From Heyndrickxia sporothermodurans (GTDB taxonomy: Bacteria; Bacillota; Bacilli; Bacillales; Bacillaceae_C): DNA of 64,000 nt. Of this stretch, positions 29,292-39,125 are shown piece by piece (the first letter of the stretch is position 1; each line of letters opens with the position of its first letter). Location of the stretch: assembly GCA_016756695.1 (NCBI GenBank), contig CP066701.1, positions 3,492,001 to 3,556,000 on the forward strand. Direction: 5' to 3'. The notes beneath the pieces are model-generated. The model was not told the origin of the DNA and searched no databases. It saw only the letters and a program-made list of their open reading frames with translations. Both the position numbers and the translations under genes were made by a program.

Positions 29292-30574
29292 TTCGTACAT
29301 TCACAAGTGAACAATTTATTGAAACATTTATTAGATCGAAAAATAAAGCTAAATCATTAAGTGATGACACGTTAAAAATTGCTAAACAAGTCATTGATCA
29401 AATTCGTTTGCAGGGTGAATCAGCTTTAAAAGAATATGTGCAAAAGTTTGAAGGATATCTTCCTTTAAACTGGGAAGTAACAGATGAAGAAAGAAAACAG
29501 GCATGGTCTAAGGTTGATGTAGAAACAATTACATCTCTACAAAAAGCTGCCGATAATATAAAGAAATTTCATTCAAAGCAAATTCAACAATCTAAAATAA
29601 TGGAACTAACTGAAGATATCATTGCTGGGCAATTATATCGTCCGATTGAACGTGTAGGCATTTATGTACCCGGTGGGACTGCTTGTTATCCTTCAACCGT
29701 TTTAATGAACGCTATACCTGCTGTGCTAGCGGGTGTTAGTGAGGTCATCATGACAACACCTGTACGTGAAGAAGATTCCATTGCACCTATTCTTTCAGTA
29801 GCCGCAGATATTTCTGGAGTAAATAAAATATATAAAATAGGTGGAATTCAAGCGATAGCAGCACTAGCGTATGGAACAGAACAGATTGCACCTGTTGATA
29901 AAATCGTTGGACCAGGTAATAAATATGTTGCTGCAGCTAAATCACTCGTATTTGGTGATGTTGGCATTGACATGATTGCCGGTCCTTCGGAAGTGGCGAT
30001 CATTGCTGATGAAACAGCAAATCCAAAATATGTAGCAGCGGATTTAATTGCCCAAGCTGAACATGATGAAAACGCACGTACATTCCTTTTAACCACTTCT
30101 GAAAAACTTATAAATGAAACGAAGATAGAAATTGTAAAGCAATGTGAAAAATTACCGAGAGCAACAATTGCAAAAAAATCATTATCTACGCAAAGCGCAA
30201 GTGTACGGGTAAGTAAAATTGATTTTGCATTTGATCTTGTAAATAAATTAGCACCTGAACATGTAGAAATTCAATTAGAAAATCCTTTGTCGTATTTAAG
30301 TAAGGTGAAAAATGCAGGTTCCATTTTTTTAGGTTCTTATACACCTGAAGCAATCGGTGATTACTTTGGTGGACCAAACCATGTATTACCAACATCAGGT
30401 ACAGCAAGATTTTCCTCAGGTCTGTCTGTTGATGATTTTATGAAGAAAACGACTTACTTATATTATTCTGAAAAAGCATTGTGTGATGCCGCCCCACATG
30501 TTGTAAACATTGCTTCAGAAGAAAAATTAATTGGTCATACTCGTGCAGTACAAGTTAGGTTGGGAAAAGATTAA
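29288..30574 (+). CDS. hisD: Histidinol dehydrogenase HisD
   Basis: HisD carries out the last two NAD-dependent oxidations from histidinol to histidine at a zinc site. The signature [20 protein letters not shown] and the zinc/substrate segment [11 protein letters not shown] are present, as are [13 protein letters not shown] and [11 protein letters not shown]. Length is 428 residues, as expected. ATGA overlap with hisG indicates translational coupling. Confidence 0.96.
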   Translation: MIRTFTSEQFIETFIRSKNKAKSLSDDTLKIAKQVIDQIRLQGESALKEYVQKFEGYLPLNWEVTDEERKQAWSKVDVETITSLQKAADNIKKFHSKQIQQSKIMELTEDIIAGQLYRPIERVGIYVPGGTACYPSTVLMNAIPAVLAGVSEVIMTTPVREEDSIAPILSVAADISGVNKIYKIGGIQAIAALAYGTEQIAPVDKIVGPGNKYVAAAKSLVFGDVGIDMIAGPSEVAIIADETANPKYVAADLIAQAEHDENARTFLLTTSEKLINETKIEIVKQCEKLPRATIAKKSLSTQSASVRVSKIDFAFDLVNKLAPEHVEIQLENPLSYLSKVKNAGSIFLGSYTPEAIGDYFGGPNHVLPTSGTARFSSGLSVDDFMKKTTYLYYSEKALCDAAPHVVNIASEEKLIGHTRAVQVRLGKD

Positions 30575-30599
30575 TCGTAATATTGGAAGGGTGAAGAAT

Positions 30600-31187
30600 A
30601 TGCGGACGGCCGAGAAAACTAGAAAAACGAATGAAACTGCCATTTTTATTTCATGTAATTTAGACGATTCAAGTGATACTTCAATAAACACTGGCATTGG
30701 ATTTTTTGATCATATGCTTGATTTATTTGCAAAACATGGCCGGATTGGATTAAACGTTAAGGCTGATGGAGATTTACATATTGATGGTCATCACACAGTG
30801 GAAGATGTTGGAATTGTTCTAGGACAGGTAATTAAGGAAGCCTTAGGCGATAAAAAAAGTATCACCCGTTATGGAACTGCTTACGTACCTATGGATGAAT
30901 CATTAGGATTTGTAGCTATAGATATTAGTGGTCGACCATTTTTACATTTTGAAGCCGAGTTTACTAATTCAAAGCTAGGTGATTTTGATACGGAATTAGT
31001 GAAAGAATTCTTAACTGCTTTAGCGTTTCAATCAGGTATAACACTTCATGCACGAGTTTTATATGGTGATAATACCCATCATAAAATTGAATCTTTATTT
31101 AAAGCACTAGGTAGAGCATTTTCACAGGCAATTCAGATTGACCCGATGATTACAGGAGTCAATTCGACGAAGGGGTTCATCGAATGA
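30600..31187 (+). CDS. hisB: Imidazoleglycerol-phosphate dehydratase HisB
   Basis: A monofunctional 195-residue dehydratase with the manganese-binding signatures [15 protein letters not shown] and [15 protein letters not shown] and the late [16 protein letters not shown]. The open frame reaches back to 30531, but GGAAGGGTGAAGAAT points to the ATG at 30600. No phosphatase domain is fused; hisJ/hisK is not in this operon. Confidence 0.95.
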   Translation: MRTAEKTRKTNETAIFISCNLDDSSDTSINTGIGFFDHMLDLFAKHGRIGLNVKADGDLHIDGHHTVEDVGIVLGQVIKEALGDKKSITRYGTAYVPMDESLGFVAIDISGRPFLHFEAEFTNSKLGDFDTELVKEFLTALAFQSGITLHARVLYGDNTHHKIESLFKALGRAFSQAIQIDPMITGVNSTKGFIE

Positions 31188-31786
31188 TAGCAATTGTGGA
31201 TTACGGAATGGGAAATATCGCCAGTGTTTCAAACGCATTTAAAAGTCTAGGGTATGATGTTTGTATTACTGATAATTATGATGAACTAGCAAAGGCATCA
31301 CATATTATCCTACCGGGGGTTGGCTCTTTTCGTGCAGCTGTAACAGAAATAAACCGCAGAGACCTGAAAGATTCATTACGTGAGTTGGCAAAGCGAAAAC
31401 CTGTTCTAGGTATTTGTTTAGGCATGCAATTATTATTTTCTGATGGATATGAAGGTGGAAAGTCGAAAGGGCTTAACCTCATACCAGGAACCGTTGAAAA
31501 AATACAAACGAATCTTATCTTGCCTCATATTGGTTGGAATACATTGAATATACAAAACTCGCAATTTGAAAATCTACAAAATAAACATGTATATTTTGTC
31601 CACTCATACGAAGTGAAAACGAAAAATGAGTATATAATGGCTACGACTAATTATGAAGTGAAAATTCCCGCAATCGTTCGAAAAGATAATGTCTATGGAA
31701 TGCAATTTCACCCCGAAAAAAGTGGGGCTGTAGGAAGACAATTGTTAAATATATTTCTTCACTCTACACAGGAGGTACGAATGTGA
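31184..31786 (+). CDS. hisH: Imidazole glycerol phosphate synthase glutaminase subunit HisH
   Basis: A class I glutamine amidotransferase of 200 residues that feeds ammonia to HisF. The nucleophile Cys is in [11 protein letters not shown], and the His-Glu pair is in [10 protein letters not shown]. It overlaps hisB by four bases and hisA by four bases. Confidence 0.95.
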   Translation: MIAIVDYGMGNIASVSNAFKSLGYDVCITDNYDELAKASHIILPGVGSFRAAVTEINRRDLKDSLRELAKRKPVLGICLGMQLLFSDGYEGGKSKGLNLIPGTVEKIQTNLILPHIGWNTLNIQNSQFENLQNKHVYFVHSYEVKTKNEYIMATTNYEVKIPAIVRKDNVYGMQFHPEKSGAVGRQLLNIFLHSTQEVRM

Positions 31787-32487
31787 AAATAATACCAGCG
31801 ATCGATTTAATAAACGGAAAATGTGTACGTTTATATCAAGGAGACTTTAGTAAAACGACAGAAGTCGGCAGTGATCCGGAATCCCAATTATTACGTTTCA
31901 TCCAGGATGGAGCTGAAATGATCCATATTGTTGACCTCGATGGGGCACGCGCAGGAAAACCAAAACAATATGAATTAATTAATAAACTTTGTTCCCTTTC
32001 GAATATTCCTATTGAAGTCGGAGGAGGGATACGGGATATTGAAACAATTGATAAATACGTTTCTATCGGTGTATCTCGTATTGTACTAGGTACAGCAGCT
32101 TTAGAACGAGAAGACTTTTTAAAGGAAGCACTTGATAAATATAATCAATATATTGTCATTGGCATTGATGCGATAAAAGGAAAAGTGGCAACGCGAGGCT
32201 GGGAAACCGTTTCGGAAATTGAATATATTGGTTTTGCGAAAAAAATGGAATCACTTGGGGTACAAACGATTGTTTATACAGATATTTCAAAAGATGGGAC
32301 GTTGACAGGACCAAATCTTAAAGAACTTAAACAAATTTCTAATGAAGTAAGTTGTAATATTGTGGCATCCGGAGGTATTCGAAACATGGAAGACTTGCAG
32401 GAAATAAAAAAAATTGGGATCACTGAAGCGATTGTCGGAAAAGCAATCTATGATGGACAAGTAAAATTAATTGGAGAACGAGTATGA
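31783..32487 (+). CDS. hisA: ProFAR isomerase HisA
   Basis: A 234-residue TIM-barrel isomerase. The first catalytic Asp is in [13 protein letters not shown], the second in [13 protein letters not shown]; phosphate-binding loops read VGGGIRD and [10 protein letters not shown]. It starts with GTG overlapping hisH (AGGAGGT upstream) and overlaps hisF by four bases. Confidence 0.95.
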   Translation: MKIIPAIDLINGKCVRLYQGDFSKTTEVGSDPESQLLRFIQDGAEMIHIVDLDGARAGKPKQYELINKLCSLSNIPIEVGGGIRDIETIDKYVSIGVSRIVLGTAALEREDFLKEALDKYNQYIVIGIDAIKGKVATRGWETVSEIEYIGFAKKMESLGVQTIVYTDISKDGTLTGPNLKELKQISNEVSCNIVASGGIRNMEDLQEIKKIGITEAIVGKAIYDGQVKLIGERV

Positions 32488-33254
32488 TTGCAAAGAGAAT
32501 TATCCCCTGTCTAGATGTAAAAAATGGCGAGGTCGTTAAAGGGACCAATTTTGTTTCGTTACGTAAAATGGGTGATCCGGTAGAAATGGCAGAATATTAT
32601 TCAAAAAATGGTGCTGATGAACTTGTGTTTTTAGATATTTCAGCTACAAATGAACGTAGAAAAACGGTAATAAATATGGTAAGAAAAACAGCCGAAAAGG
32701 TGTTTATCCCCTTTACAGTTGGAGGAGGGGTTCGCACAATAGAGGATGTGACAGCATTATTGACTGCGGGAGCGGATAAAGTTGCGATTAATTCAGCAGC
32801 TACCCAAAATCCAGAATTAATAAAGGATGCTGCCTTTCGATTTGGATCCCAATGTATTGTTGTCGCGATTGATGCAAAAAAGACATCACATGGATCTTGG
32901 CATGTGATGTCCCATGGCGGGAGGAAAGATACAGGTTTGAACGTAGTTGAATGGGCGAGAAAGGTAGAAAAATTAGGTGCTGGTGAAATTCTTCTAACTA
33001 GTGTTGATTGTGATGGGGTAAAGAATGGTTTTGATATCCCACTGATAAATGCAATAGTCAATTCTATATCAATCCCAGTGATTGCTTCAGGCGGTTGCGG
33101 CCAACCACAGCATTTTCTTGATCTATTTGAACATACACAAGTATCTGCAGGACTTGCCGCGTCTATTTTTCACGAAGAAACGTTTACAATTAATCAAGTT
33201 AAACAACTTTGTATAAAGAATGGGGTGAATATTAGAAATGATCAATTTTTCTAA
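32484..33254 (+). CDS. hisF: Imidazole glycerol phosphate synthase cyclase subunit HisF
   Basis: The 256-residue TIM-barrel partner of HisH. Catalytic Asp residues lie in [14 protein letters not shown] and [15 protein letters not shown]; phosphate loops are VGGGVRT and SGGCGQ. The usual HisF Gly-Ala after SGG is here Cys-Gly. It overlaps hisI by 17 bases. Confidence 0.95.
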   Translation: MIAKRIIPCLDVKNGEVVKGTNFVSLRKMGDPVEMAEYYSKNGADELVFLDISATNERRKTVINMVRKTAEKVFIPFTVGGGVRTIEDVTALLTAGADKVAINSAATQNPELIKDAAFRFGSQCIVVAIDAKKTSHGSWHVMSHGGRKDTGLNVVEWARKVEKLGAGEILLTSVDCDGVKNGFDIPLINAIVNSISIPVIASGGCGQPQHFLDLFEHTQVSAGLAASIFHEETFTINQVKQLCIKNGVNIRNDQFF

Positions 33255-33888
33255 AGGTTTAATTCCGGCAATTATTGTTGATATACATACAAATAATGTA
33301 TTAATGCTCGCTTATATGAATAAGGAAGCATTTGATAAAACAATAGAAACAAAAGAGACTTGGTTTTATTCACGATCGAGAAAGACATTATGGAATAAAG
33401 GAGCAACATCAGGAAATAAGCAAAACGTCATCTCAATAAAAACAGATTGTGACGAAGATACTTTATTAATCTATGTAGAACCACTTGGACCAGCTTGCCA
33501 TACCGGAGAGTATACATGTTTCTACAAAAACATTTTAGAACATAAAGACATAAAAGATTTTTCAACATCAATATATACACAAGTTATGAATGAAATTATT
33601 GATCGAAAAACAAATACAGTAGAAAATTCGTATACAAATTATTTGTTTGATAATGGAATTGACAAAATTGGAAAAAAGGTTATTGAAGAAGCAGGTGAAA
33701 TTGTTATCGCAGCCAAAAATAAAAACAGCCAGGAAATAATAAATGAGTGTAGTGATCTCCTTTATCATACGTTTGTTCTTTTAGCTGATCAAAATATCCA
33801 ATTAGAAGAAATTGAAGAAGAATTAAAGAAGCGCTTTGCTAAAAAAGGAAATAGTAAAGGGGAACGTCAGGAAATTGTAAATTGGTAG
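33238..33888 (+). CDS. hisI: Bifunctional phosphoribosyl-AMP cyclohydrolase / phosphoribosyl-ATP pyrophosphatase HisIE
   Basis: The N-terminal half (to about residue 115) is the zinc-dependent cyclohydrolase with [29 protein letters not shown] and the zinc ligands in [10 protein letters not shown] and CHTG. The C-terminal half (from about 120) is the pyrophosphatase with [14 protein letters not shown]-type residues and [13 protein letters not shown]. It ends the operon. hisC and a histidinol phosphatase must be elsewhere. Confidence 0.95.
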   Translation: MINFSKGLIPAIIVDIHTNNVLMLAYMNKEAFDKTIETKETWFYSRSRKTLWNKGATSGNKQNVISIKTDCDEDTLLIYVEPLGPACHTGEYTCFYKNILEHKDIKDFSTSIYTQVMNEIIDRKTNTVENSYTNYLFDNGIDKIGKKVIEEAGEIVIAAKNKNSQEIINECSDLLYHTFVLLADQNIQLEEIEEELKKRFAKKGNSKGERQEIVNW

Positions 33889-33949
33889 TTAATGTTCTTT
33901 TGCTATAACAGAATTGATCGGAGTGTTCATCTTAGTTGGTTTGCATTTA

Positions 33950-33975
33950 GCACTAAGTGGATACCCCCTTAGTGC
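33950..33975. terminator. Hairpin between hisI and the DUF1836 gene
   Basis: Arms GCACTAAG and CTTAGTGC form a perfect 8-bp stem with a 10-base loop containing CCCC. No proper T-run follows on either strand, so it is at best a weak or factor-assisted terminator of the two convergent units. Confidence 0.4.
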
Positions 33976-33985
33976 AAAACCATGA

Positions 33986-34741
33986 TTAAGGTGCAGTAAA
34001 GTCTTGCAAAAACAATGTTGCTGATAAATATTTTCTTGCATACATTTGAAAATACGCAGTGTAAACAGATAGGGTAGCAATAACAATGGTATTTCTAATT
34101 GCTTCCTTTTGTTGTTTACTTAAATGTGTATACTCATCAACCATTTGTTTAGCAGAAGATTCTATTATATTTTCAATGTCTTTAATTGAATAATTTGTCA
34201 TTTTATAAGTACCGTGATTGATATGGTCAAATAATGTAGAATAACATGCATATAGGTGTACTGGATTTATAAGATCATCATTCTCGTTTTCGGGATCATT
34301 AACGACCAGTTTCAAAAGCTTTCGAATGGAATCAAAATCTAAGGCTGTTTTTAAATCTTCAACGAGAAAAAGTAATGCTGTTTGTTCTAATGAATACTTT
34401 TTTCCTATTTGAGGAGAAGAAATCATTTCTTTTAAATCTCTTTTTACCCAATTTTGTACAGCGGTCGTCGTAAAGTTTGTATTTTCAATTTGATTTCCGA
34501 GTGCGACAATCTCATTGATAGAAAAAGCCGGTTCTGCCTTTTCAAATTTAATGACTTTGTCCAAAATCGGCGCTAGAATTGTTGTAATAAAGGCTGTCAT
34601 CGGTTTTTCATTTTCAATAGAAATTTTGTTTGACCGAATCCATGCATCCCGCAAAATAGTTAGAGGTTTTTTATTCCCCCATCCTTTTAGAGCTACCAAG
34701 ATGTCAGCCATCTCTTTCCTCGTTAATTGAAATGTGAGCAT
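33986..34741 (-). CDS. DUF1836 family protein
   Basis: A 251-residue protein recognised by its N-terminal FQLTRKEMADILVALKGW and the middle segment YSIKDIENIIESS. DUF1836 proteins have a MerR-like N-terminal helix-turn-helix flavour (SINEIVALGNQI, AVQNWVKRDL), so a DNA-binding regulator is plausible, but none is characterised to my knowledge. A GGAGATG-type site precedes the ATG. No obvious partner is nearby. Confidence 0.75.
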   Translation of the reverse strand: MLTFQLTRKEMADILVALKGWGNKKPLTILRDAWIRSNKISIENEKPMTAFITTILAPILDKVIKFEKAEPAFSINEIVALGNQIENTNFTTTAVQNWVKRDLKEMISSPQIGKKYSLEQTALLFLVEDLKTALDFDSIRKLLKLVVNDPENENDDLINPVHLYACYSTLFDHINHGTYKMTNYSIKDIENIIESSAKQMVDEYTHLSKQQKEAIRNTIVIATLSVYTAYFQMYARKYLSATLFLQDFTAP

Positions 34742-34856
34742 GAGTTCATCTCCATCTTTTAAGTTCTTTTGACCTTATCTTATGATTAGTATTTTGAATT
34801 GTCAAATGCTCTTTTTTAAAGAGTTGTGACAATTTTTTTGTATGTAGGGAAAATAC

Positions 34857-34885
34857 TTGCATTTAATAAAATAAGTTCATATAAT
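34857..34885 (+). promoter_or_regulatory. SigA promoter of the Gly-rich membrane protein gene
   Basis: TTGCAT (34857-34862) and TATAAT (34880-34885) are 17 bases apart. Between it and the start lies a hairpin, AAGTTTAAGAGA (34905) pairing with TCTCTTAAAAACTT (34932), which ends about 8 bases before the AAAGGAG site. Confidence 0.65.
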
Positions 34886-34963
34886 AAGTTCATAGGAACT
34901 TAAAAAGTTTAAGAGAACAATAGAAATAAACTCTCTTAAAAACTTAAATAAAGGAGAATTGAT

Positions 34964-35395
34964 TTGAGAAAAAAATTATTAATGTTTTTAACTGTATTTA
35001 CACTCATTTTTACCGTAACTAGTATAGGATATGTAGATGATGCTGCTGCAAAAGGGTATCGTTCTGGTAAAAGATCTTTCAGCCCGTCGCAATCTAATCA
35101 ATTTTCACCAAATAAGAGTACAACGAATTCGAATAAGTTTAAACAAGACACTAGAACGAATACAGCTAATAAATCCTTTACGAACAAAAGTAATAAAGGT
35201 GGATTTATGAAAGGGATGCTACTAGGTGGTTTAGGTGGATTATTAATCGGTAATTTATTTGGACACCTTGGAATGGGAGCATTTGGCTCAATTTTAGCCG
35301 GATTTGTTAATATTATCATTTTAATAGGTGTTATTATGATCATTGTTCGGATATTTAGTTTCTTTAAACGAAATAAAACAAAAAGGTATAATTAA
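34964..35395 (+). CDS. Exported Gly-rich membrane protein, unknown function
   Basis: The 143-residue protein has a signal-peptide-like start (KKLLMFLTVFTLIFTVTS) ending near a DDAAAKG site, a Ser/Asn/Lys-rich spacer, then a glycine-rich hydrophobic part (MLLGGLGGLLIGNLFGHLG) and a second helix (IIILIGVIMIIVRIF). This layout resembles the Tim44-like small proteins of Bacilli, but I cannot prove membership. Start is TTG behind AAAGGAG. The DUF2653 gene follows one base after the stop, so they form an operon. Confidence 0.7.
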   Translation: MRKKLLMFLTVFTLIFTVTSIGYVDDAAAKGYRSGKRSFSPSQSNQFSPNKSTTNSNKFKQDTRTNTANKSFTNKSNKGGFMKGMLLGGLGGLLIGNLFGHLGMGAFGSILAGFVNIIILIGVIMIIVRIFSFFKRNKTKRYN

Positions 35396-35396
35396 T

Positions 35397-35687
35397 ATGG
35401 AAAAGACGGCTATTTATGAACAAGATATTATCAATGCGATTTGTATTTATATTGCAGACAAATATTATATTCAGCCTGAAGAAGTTTCTGTTGAATTAAT
35501 TTATGATGACGAAACTGGCTTTTCAGCCGAGATTGAAATGAATGATCGAATCCAACAATTATCTGAACTTAACCTAATTGAGGCACTTCGTCATTGGCTT
35601 GGCACAGAGCATGGTCTAGATTCAATGTCGGTTGCATTAGAATTAGAATTAAATGATGATGAAGGAATTATAGCTTATGTTAGTTAA
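35397..35687 (+). CDS. DUF2653 family protein (YxcD-like)
   Basis: A 96-residue acidic protein (EQDIINAICIYIADKYYIQP, VSVELIYDDETGFSAEIE) of the DUF2653/YxcD family, function unknown. The ATG at 35397 immediately follows the previous gene, with AAAAAGG inside that gene's end. A strong terminator follows, so this is a two-gene operon. Confidence 0.75.
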   Translation: MEKTAIYEQDIINAICIYIADKYYIQPEEVSVELIYDDETGFSAEIEMNDRIQQLSELNLIEALRHWLGTEHGLDSMSVALELELNDDEGIIAYVS

Positions 35688-35711
35688 GTAATAATGACTT
35701 CATACTTAATG

Positions 35712-35749
35712 AAAAAAAATCTAGAGAAAAATTCTCTAGATTTTTTTTC
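35712..35749 (+). terminator. Terminator after the DUF2653 gene
   Basis: Perfect arms AATCTAGAGAA/TTCTCTAGATT with an AAA loop, flanked by runs of A and eight T. Confidence 0.92.
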
Positions 35750-35800
35750 ATTTAAAGAATATTCTTGTTATATAGTTTTTTAATGGAGGGGACCAATCAA

Positions 35801-36769
35801 ATGCGAGCAATTTTATTAGGTATCGCTGCAGCTTTCTTTTTTGCTGTTACGTTTGTCCTTAATCGTTCCATGGAATTATCGGGTGGAAATTGGTTATGGA
35901 GTGCATCCTTACGATATTTTTTTATGATACCGTTTTTATTCATTATTGTTATGTTAAGAAAGAATTTAAAAGAGTTATTTGTTGAAATGAAAAAGCATCC
36001 ATTTCAATGGTTCCTTTGGAGTTTTATTGGATTCGGATTATTTTATGCACCTTTATGTTTTTCTTCGGCTTTCGGACCTGGCTGGCTTGTAGCAGGAACA
36101 TGGCAAATCACCATTATATCTGGATCATTGCTCGTACCTTTTATAAGTGAAACTGTGCAAACTGAAAATGGTCCGATAACTATAAAAGGTAAGGTACCAC
36201 TAAAAGGTTTAGCAATGTCTGTAATTATTTTACTTGGCGTGTTTTGTATGCAGTTGGATCAAAGTCAAGGAATCTCTTTTAAAAGTACTATGCTTGTCGT
36301 TATACCAGTTGTTATAGCATCATTTGCGTATCCTCTCGGTAATCGTAAAATGATGCAGATTTGTAAGGGAAGACTTGATGCATTTCAACGAGTCCTTGGC
36401 ATGACCATTGCCAGTTTGCCATTTTGGATCGTTTTGTCTATCTACGCTGTTCTAACTGATGGATTACCTTCTATTAGTCAGACTAACCAATCTTTAATTG
36501 TAGCAATTTCCTCAGGAGTAATTGCGACAGTTTTATTTTTTAATGCTACTGACTTAGTAAAAGATAATTCCTCGCAGCTTGCTGCCGTTGAGGCAACTCA
36601 ATCAGTTGAAATATTGTTCGCGCTAATTGGTGAAATAATCATTTTGCATACATCGTTGCCTTCTAAGTTATCATTATTTGGAATTCTACTCGTTATTATT
36701 GGAATGATCTTACATAGCTATGTATCGCGCCCAAAAACAAATGTGATAAATGATAGCATCAGTGCATAA
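35801..36769 (+). CDS. EmrE-type multidrug efflux transporter family protein
   Basis: A 322-residue membrane protein with about ten helices, of the DMT superfamily group annotated as multidrug resistance efflux transporter. It starts MRAILLGIAAAFFFAVTFVL, with the NRSMELSGGNWLWSASLRY segment characteristic of that group. The open frame begins at 35765, but the GGAGGGG site indicates the ATG at 35801. Substrate is unknown. Confidence 0.8.
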   Translation: MRAILLGIAAAFFFAVTFVLNRSMELSGGNWLWSASLRYFFMIPFLFIIVMLRKNLKELFVEMKKHPFQWFLWSFIGFGLFYAPLCFSSAFGPGWLVAGTWQITIISGSLLVPFISETVQTENGPITIKGKVPLKGLAMSVIILLGVFCMQLDQSQGISFKSTMLVVIPVVIASFAYPLGNRKMMQICKGRLDAFQRVLGMTIASLPFWIVLSIYAVLTDGLPSISQTNQSLIVAISSGVIATVLFFNATDLVKDNSSQLAAVEATQSVEILFALIGEIIILHTSLPSKLSLFGILLVIIGMILHSYVSRPKTNVINDSISA

Positions 36770-36853
36770 TCGCAATTAAATGAATGTATGAATTTTTGTT
36801 TATAATCCAATATAAGTGGAAGAAGTATTCAAATTAAAAAATGAGGTGATTTT

Positions 36854-37102
36854 TTGGACACGACTTTAGCTTATTTACGAGAATCTTTATCAAATCATTT
36901 AAATCATTCGATTGGGGAAGAAATATACAAAAAGCTACAAGCAAATACCAACCAAAACGAGATGGAATTTGTTCGTACCTTGTCAGAAGAAGAGACAGCT
37001 TTTCTAAATTCAGTGTTGGAAAAAGAAATACGATATGCTCAAGACGAACAGGATCAAATACGTGTTACTCAATTAAATGAAGTGTATGAATTACTTATAT
37101 AA
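36854..37102 (+). CDS. csgA: Sporulation-specific protein CsgA
   Basis: The 82-residue protein closely follows the pattern of B. subtilis CsgA, a sigma-G-dependent forespore protein: TTLAYLRESLSNHL at the start, a central EEEFV-like segment and FLNSVLEKEIRYAQDEQDQ near the end. The start is TTG behind a GAGGTGA site. ybxH follows, the same order as in B. subtilis, which supports the call. Confidence 0.85.
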   Translation: MDTTLAYLRESLSNHLNHSIGEEIYKKLQANTNQNEMEFVRTLSEEETAFLNSVLEKEIRYAQDEQDQIRVTQLNEVYELLI

Positions 37103-37123
37103 TCTTGAAGGGAAATGAATAAT

Positions 37124-37318
37124 ATGGGGGCAATTGAGAGAAATGGCTTCGTATTTGAACCTGAATTTAGTGTAGTAAATCAAGATGGTGCGATTCACGT
37201 TTATAAAAATGGACAATTCATTGAGGAAATTCAATTCGATTTTACTGGTGATTTTCCAGAACATGATCAAATTGAAGAATTAGTTAATCACTATTGTTCT
37301 CAGAAAAGTAAGAAGTAG
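37124..37318 (+). CDS. ybxH: YbxH family small protein
   Basis: A 64-residue protein with GAIERNGFVFEPEFSVVNQ and IEEIQFDFTGDFPEHDQIEE, matching YbxH, which follows csgA in B. subtilis. Function is unknown, presumably sporulation-associated by its neighbour. An upstream in-frame ATG at 37115 is possible, but family members begin at the MGAIER start chosen here. A terminator follows. Confidence 0.8.
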   Translation: MGAIERNGFVFEPEFSVVNQDGAIHVYKNGQFIEEIQFDFTGDFPEHDQIEELVNHYCSQKSKK

Positions 37319-37365
37319 ATTGTAATCAGATTATGTTAACCAATAACGATGTTATCCATTACCCA

Positions 37366-37395
37366 GGTAGTCAAATAATCATTTGACTACCTTTT
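37366..37395 (+). terminator. Terminator of csgA-ybxH
   Basis: Perfect stem GGTAGTCAAAT/ATTTGACTACC with a 4-base loop and a following T-run. Confidence 0.88.
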
Positions 37396-37603
37396 AATTA
37401 GTATAAATTGTTATGAAATAGTGGAATTATTTGATACTATTTATAATAGATTAGCTTTAAAAGAGGGTGTATTTTTGATTACATTATGTGCAATCGAGAT
37501 TGGCGATATTGCTAAATAGGAATACTCAGCAAAATTAGACAAAATGAGTTAGTGAAGATATAAAAAATGGATTAATTTTTTTTAGAAAAGGAGTATGTAC
37601 TGC

Positions 37604-38182
37604 ATGGGTAAGTTTAATGAAAATTATGTTATTACGATGAAAGATATCGTAAGAGAAGGTGCACCGATTTTACGAAAAGTGACGGATGAGGTTGACATCC
37701 CACCGAGTGAAGAGGATAAAGAAACATTATTATGTATGCTTCAATATTTAAAAAATAGTCAAACACCTGAAATAGCTGCAAAATATAAACTACGGTCAGG
37801 GGTAGGATTATCTGCAAATCAAATCGGTTTAGATAAACGAATGTTTGCTGCTTATATTGTTGATGATAAGGGTGAACATGAGTACACTTTATTCAATCCG
37901 AAAATTATTAGTCACTCACTAACAATGATCTATTTACAACAAGGTGAAGGGTGCCTATCTGTTGATCGCGCTGTCCCGGGATATGTGCCAAGATATGAGC
38001 GTATAAAAGTCAGAGCATATGACATTACCGGGGAAGAAGTAGTACTTAAACTAAGTGGTTATCCTGCAATTGTTTTTCAACATGAAATCGATCATTTAAA
38101 TGGAATTATGTTCTATGATCATATTAATCCTGATAATCCATTTCAACTTCCGGAAAATGTAGAAATAAAAAGCGTTTTTTAA
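37604..38182 (+). CDS. def: Peptide deformylase
   Basis: Removes the formyl group from nascent proteins. All three metal-site motifs are present: GVGLSANQIG, EGCLSVD (metal Cys) and HEIDHLNG (two metal His and the catalytic Glu). The 192-residue length and the VPGYVPRYERIKV insertion fit the type 2 enzymes of Gram-positive bacteria (B. subtilis YkrB). The AAAGGAG site favours the ATG at 37604 over 37595. The 200 bases upstream contain no gene. Confidence 0.94.
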   Translation: MGKFNENYVITMKDIVREGAPILRKVTDEVDIPPSEEDKETLLCMLQYLKNSQTPEIAAKYKLRSGVGLSANQIGLDKRMFAAYIVDDKGEHEYTLFNPKIISHSLTMIYLQQGEGCLSVDRAVPGYVPRYERIKVRAYDITGEEVVLKLSGYPAIVFQHEIDHLNGIMFYDHINPDNPFQLPENVEIKSVF

Positions 38183-38228
38183 GAGTAGGACAAGTAGTAA
38201 GATTTATAAATAAAAGAGGAGGAAAACG

Positions 38229-38855
38229 ATGCGTATTGATCTTTTGTTTGATAAATATTCAAACCGCGTCCCGTCCATAATTGGTGAGGAAAAGTTCGCA
38301 AAATATGCGGTTTTTCTTCCCGTTTTAAAAAAAGGTGACGAATATCATATATTATTTGAAGTACGTGCCTTACATATGAGAAGACAACCAGGAGAAGTTT
38401 GCTTCCCTGGAGGAAAAGTTGATAAAGACGATGTAAATTCGATGGAAACAGCGCTTCGCGAAACAAGAGAAGAGCTTGGGATACAAAAAGAAAATATACA
38501 ACATATTTTTCCGTTAGATTATATAATCTCTCCATATGGTACGATAATCTATCCGTATGCAGGCCTTATTAACGAAATCCAAAATATTCAACCGAATCCA
38601 TCTGAAGTAGCCGAAATCTTTACTATTCCATTATCATTTTTTGAAAATATAGAACCCGAGTGTTTTAAAATAAATTTTAAAGTAGAACCGGAAAAGAACT
38701 TTCCTTTTCATTTGATCATTGGTGGTGAAAATTATAATTGGCAAACTAGACAAATGGATGAACTATTTTATTATTTTGAAGATAAGACAATATGGGGTTT
38801 AACAGCAACCATCTTGAATAATTTTATAAATTTAATAAAAAAAGATAATATGTAA
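38229..38855 (+). CDS. NUDIX hydrolase, CoA pyrophosphatase type
   Basis: The 208-residue protein has a complete NUDIX box (GGKVDKDDVNSMETALRETREELGI region, with the E-x7-REUXEE pattern) preceded by the LHMRRQPGEVCFPGG segment typical of the CoA-diphosphatase subfamily (NudL/YeaB). It probably cleaves CoA or oxidised CoA to a 4'-phosphopantetheine compound and 3',5'-ADP. GGAGGAAAACG precedes the ATG. It is 46 bases downstream of def and may share its transcript. Confidence 0.87.
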   Translation: MRIDLLFDKYSNRVPSIIGEEKFAKYAVFLPVLKKGDEYHILFEVRALHMRRQPGEVCFPGGKVDKDDVNSMETALRETREELGIQKENIQHIFPLDYIISPYGTIIYPYAGLINEIQNIQPNPSEVAEIFTIPLSFFENIEPECFKINFKVEPEKNFPFHLIIGGENYNWQTRQMDELFYYFEDKTIWGLTATILNNFINLIKKDNM

Positions 38856-38893
38856 AATTAGCTAATAATAAATATATAGAAAAAAATACTTGC

Positions 38894-38914
38894 AAATAAG
38901 AATGATTACGTATT
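38894..38914 (+). promoter_or_regulatory. Zur-box-like site 1 (weaker)
   Basis: Fifteen of 20 fixed positions match the B. subtilis Zur box as I remember it (AAATCGTAATnATTACGATTT); the AATGATTACG half is perfect. It overlaps a TTGCAA that could be a -35 element. Confidence 0.45.
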
Positions 38915-38959
38915 ATTATATATAAGGATCATTTAAATAGAAAATCTTTTTGAAAATAT

Positions 38960-38980
38960 AAATCGTAATGATTTTGTTTT
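38960..38980 (+). promoter_or_regulatory. Zur-box-like site 2
   Basis: The left half AAATCGTAATGATT is identical to the consensus, with three mismatches in the right half (17 of 20). Confidence 0.65.
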
Positions 38981-39068
38981 ATCGATTTTTGCAGTCTTTA
39001 ACTAGATTATTCGAAGAAAAAATGCTAATTGTCTATAAAAAGATTAATAGCTAATATTTATGAAAGCT

Positions 39069-39089
39069 AAATCGTAATAATACCGATTA
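39069..39089 (+). promoter_or_regulatory. Zur-box-like site 3
   Basis: AAATCGTAATAATACCGATTA matches at 17 of 20 positions and lies 37 bases upstream of the znuA start, well placed to repress when zinc is sufficient. Confidence 0.7.
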
Positions 39090-39125
39090 ACAATTCCAAA
39101 TTATTTATAGAAATGGGGAGTATGT

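Noticed and set aside
33950-33975. Strong terminator of the his operon
   Set aside because: The stem is perfect but lacks a T-run, so it is listed only with low confidence.
37476-37520. A 14-codon TTG-started frame (MITLCAIEIGDIAK) between ybxH and def
   Set aside because: It has an AGAGGG-like site but no structure or downstream coupling; too short to support.
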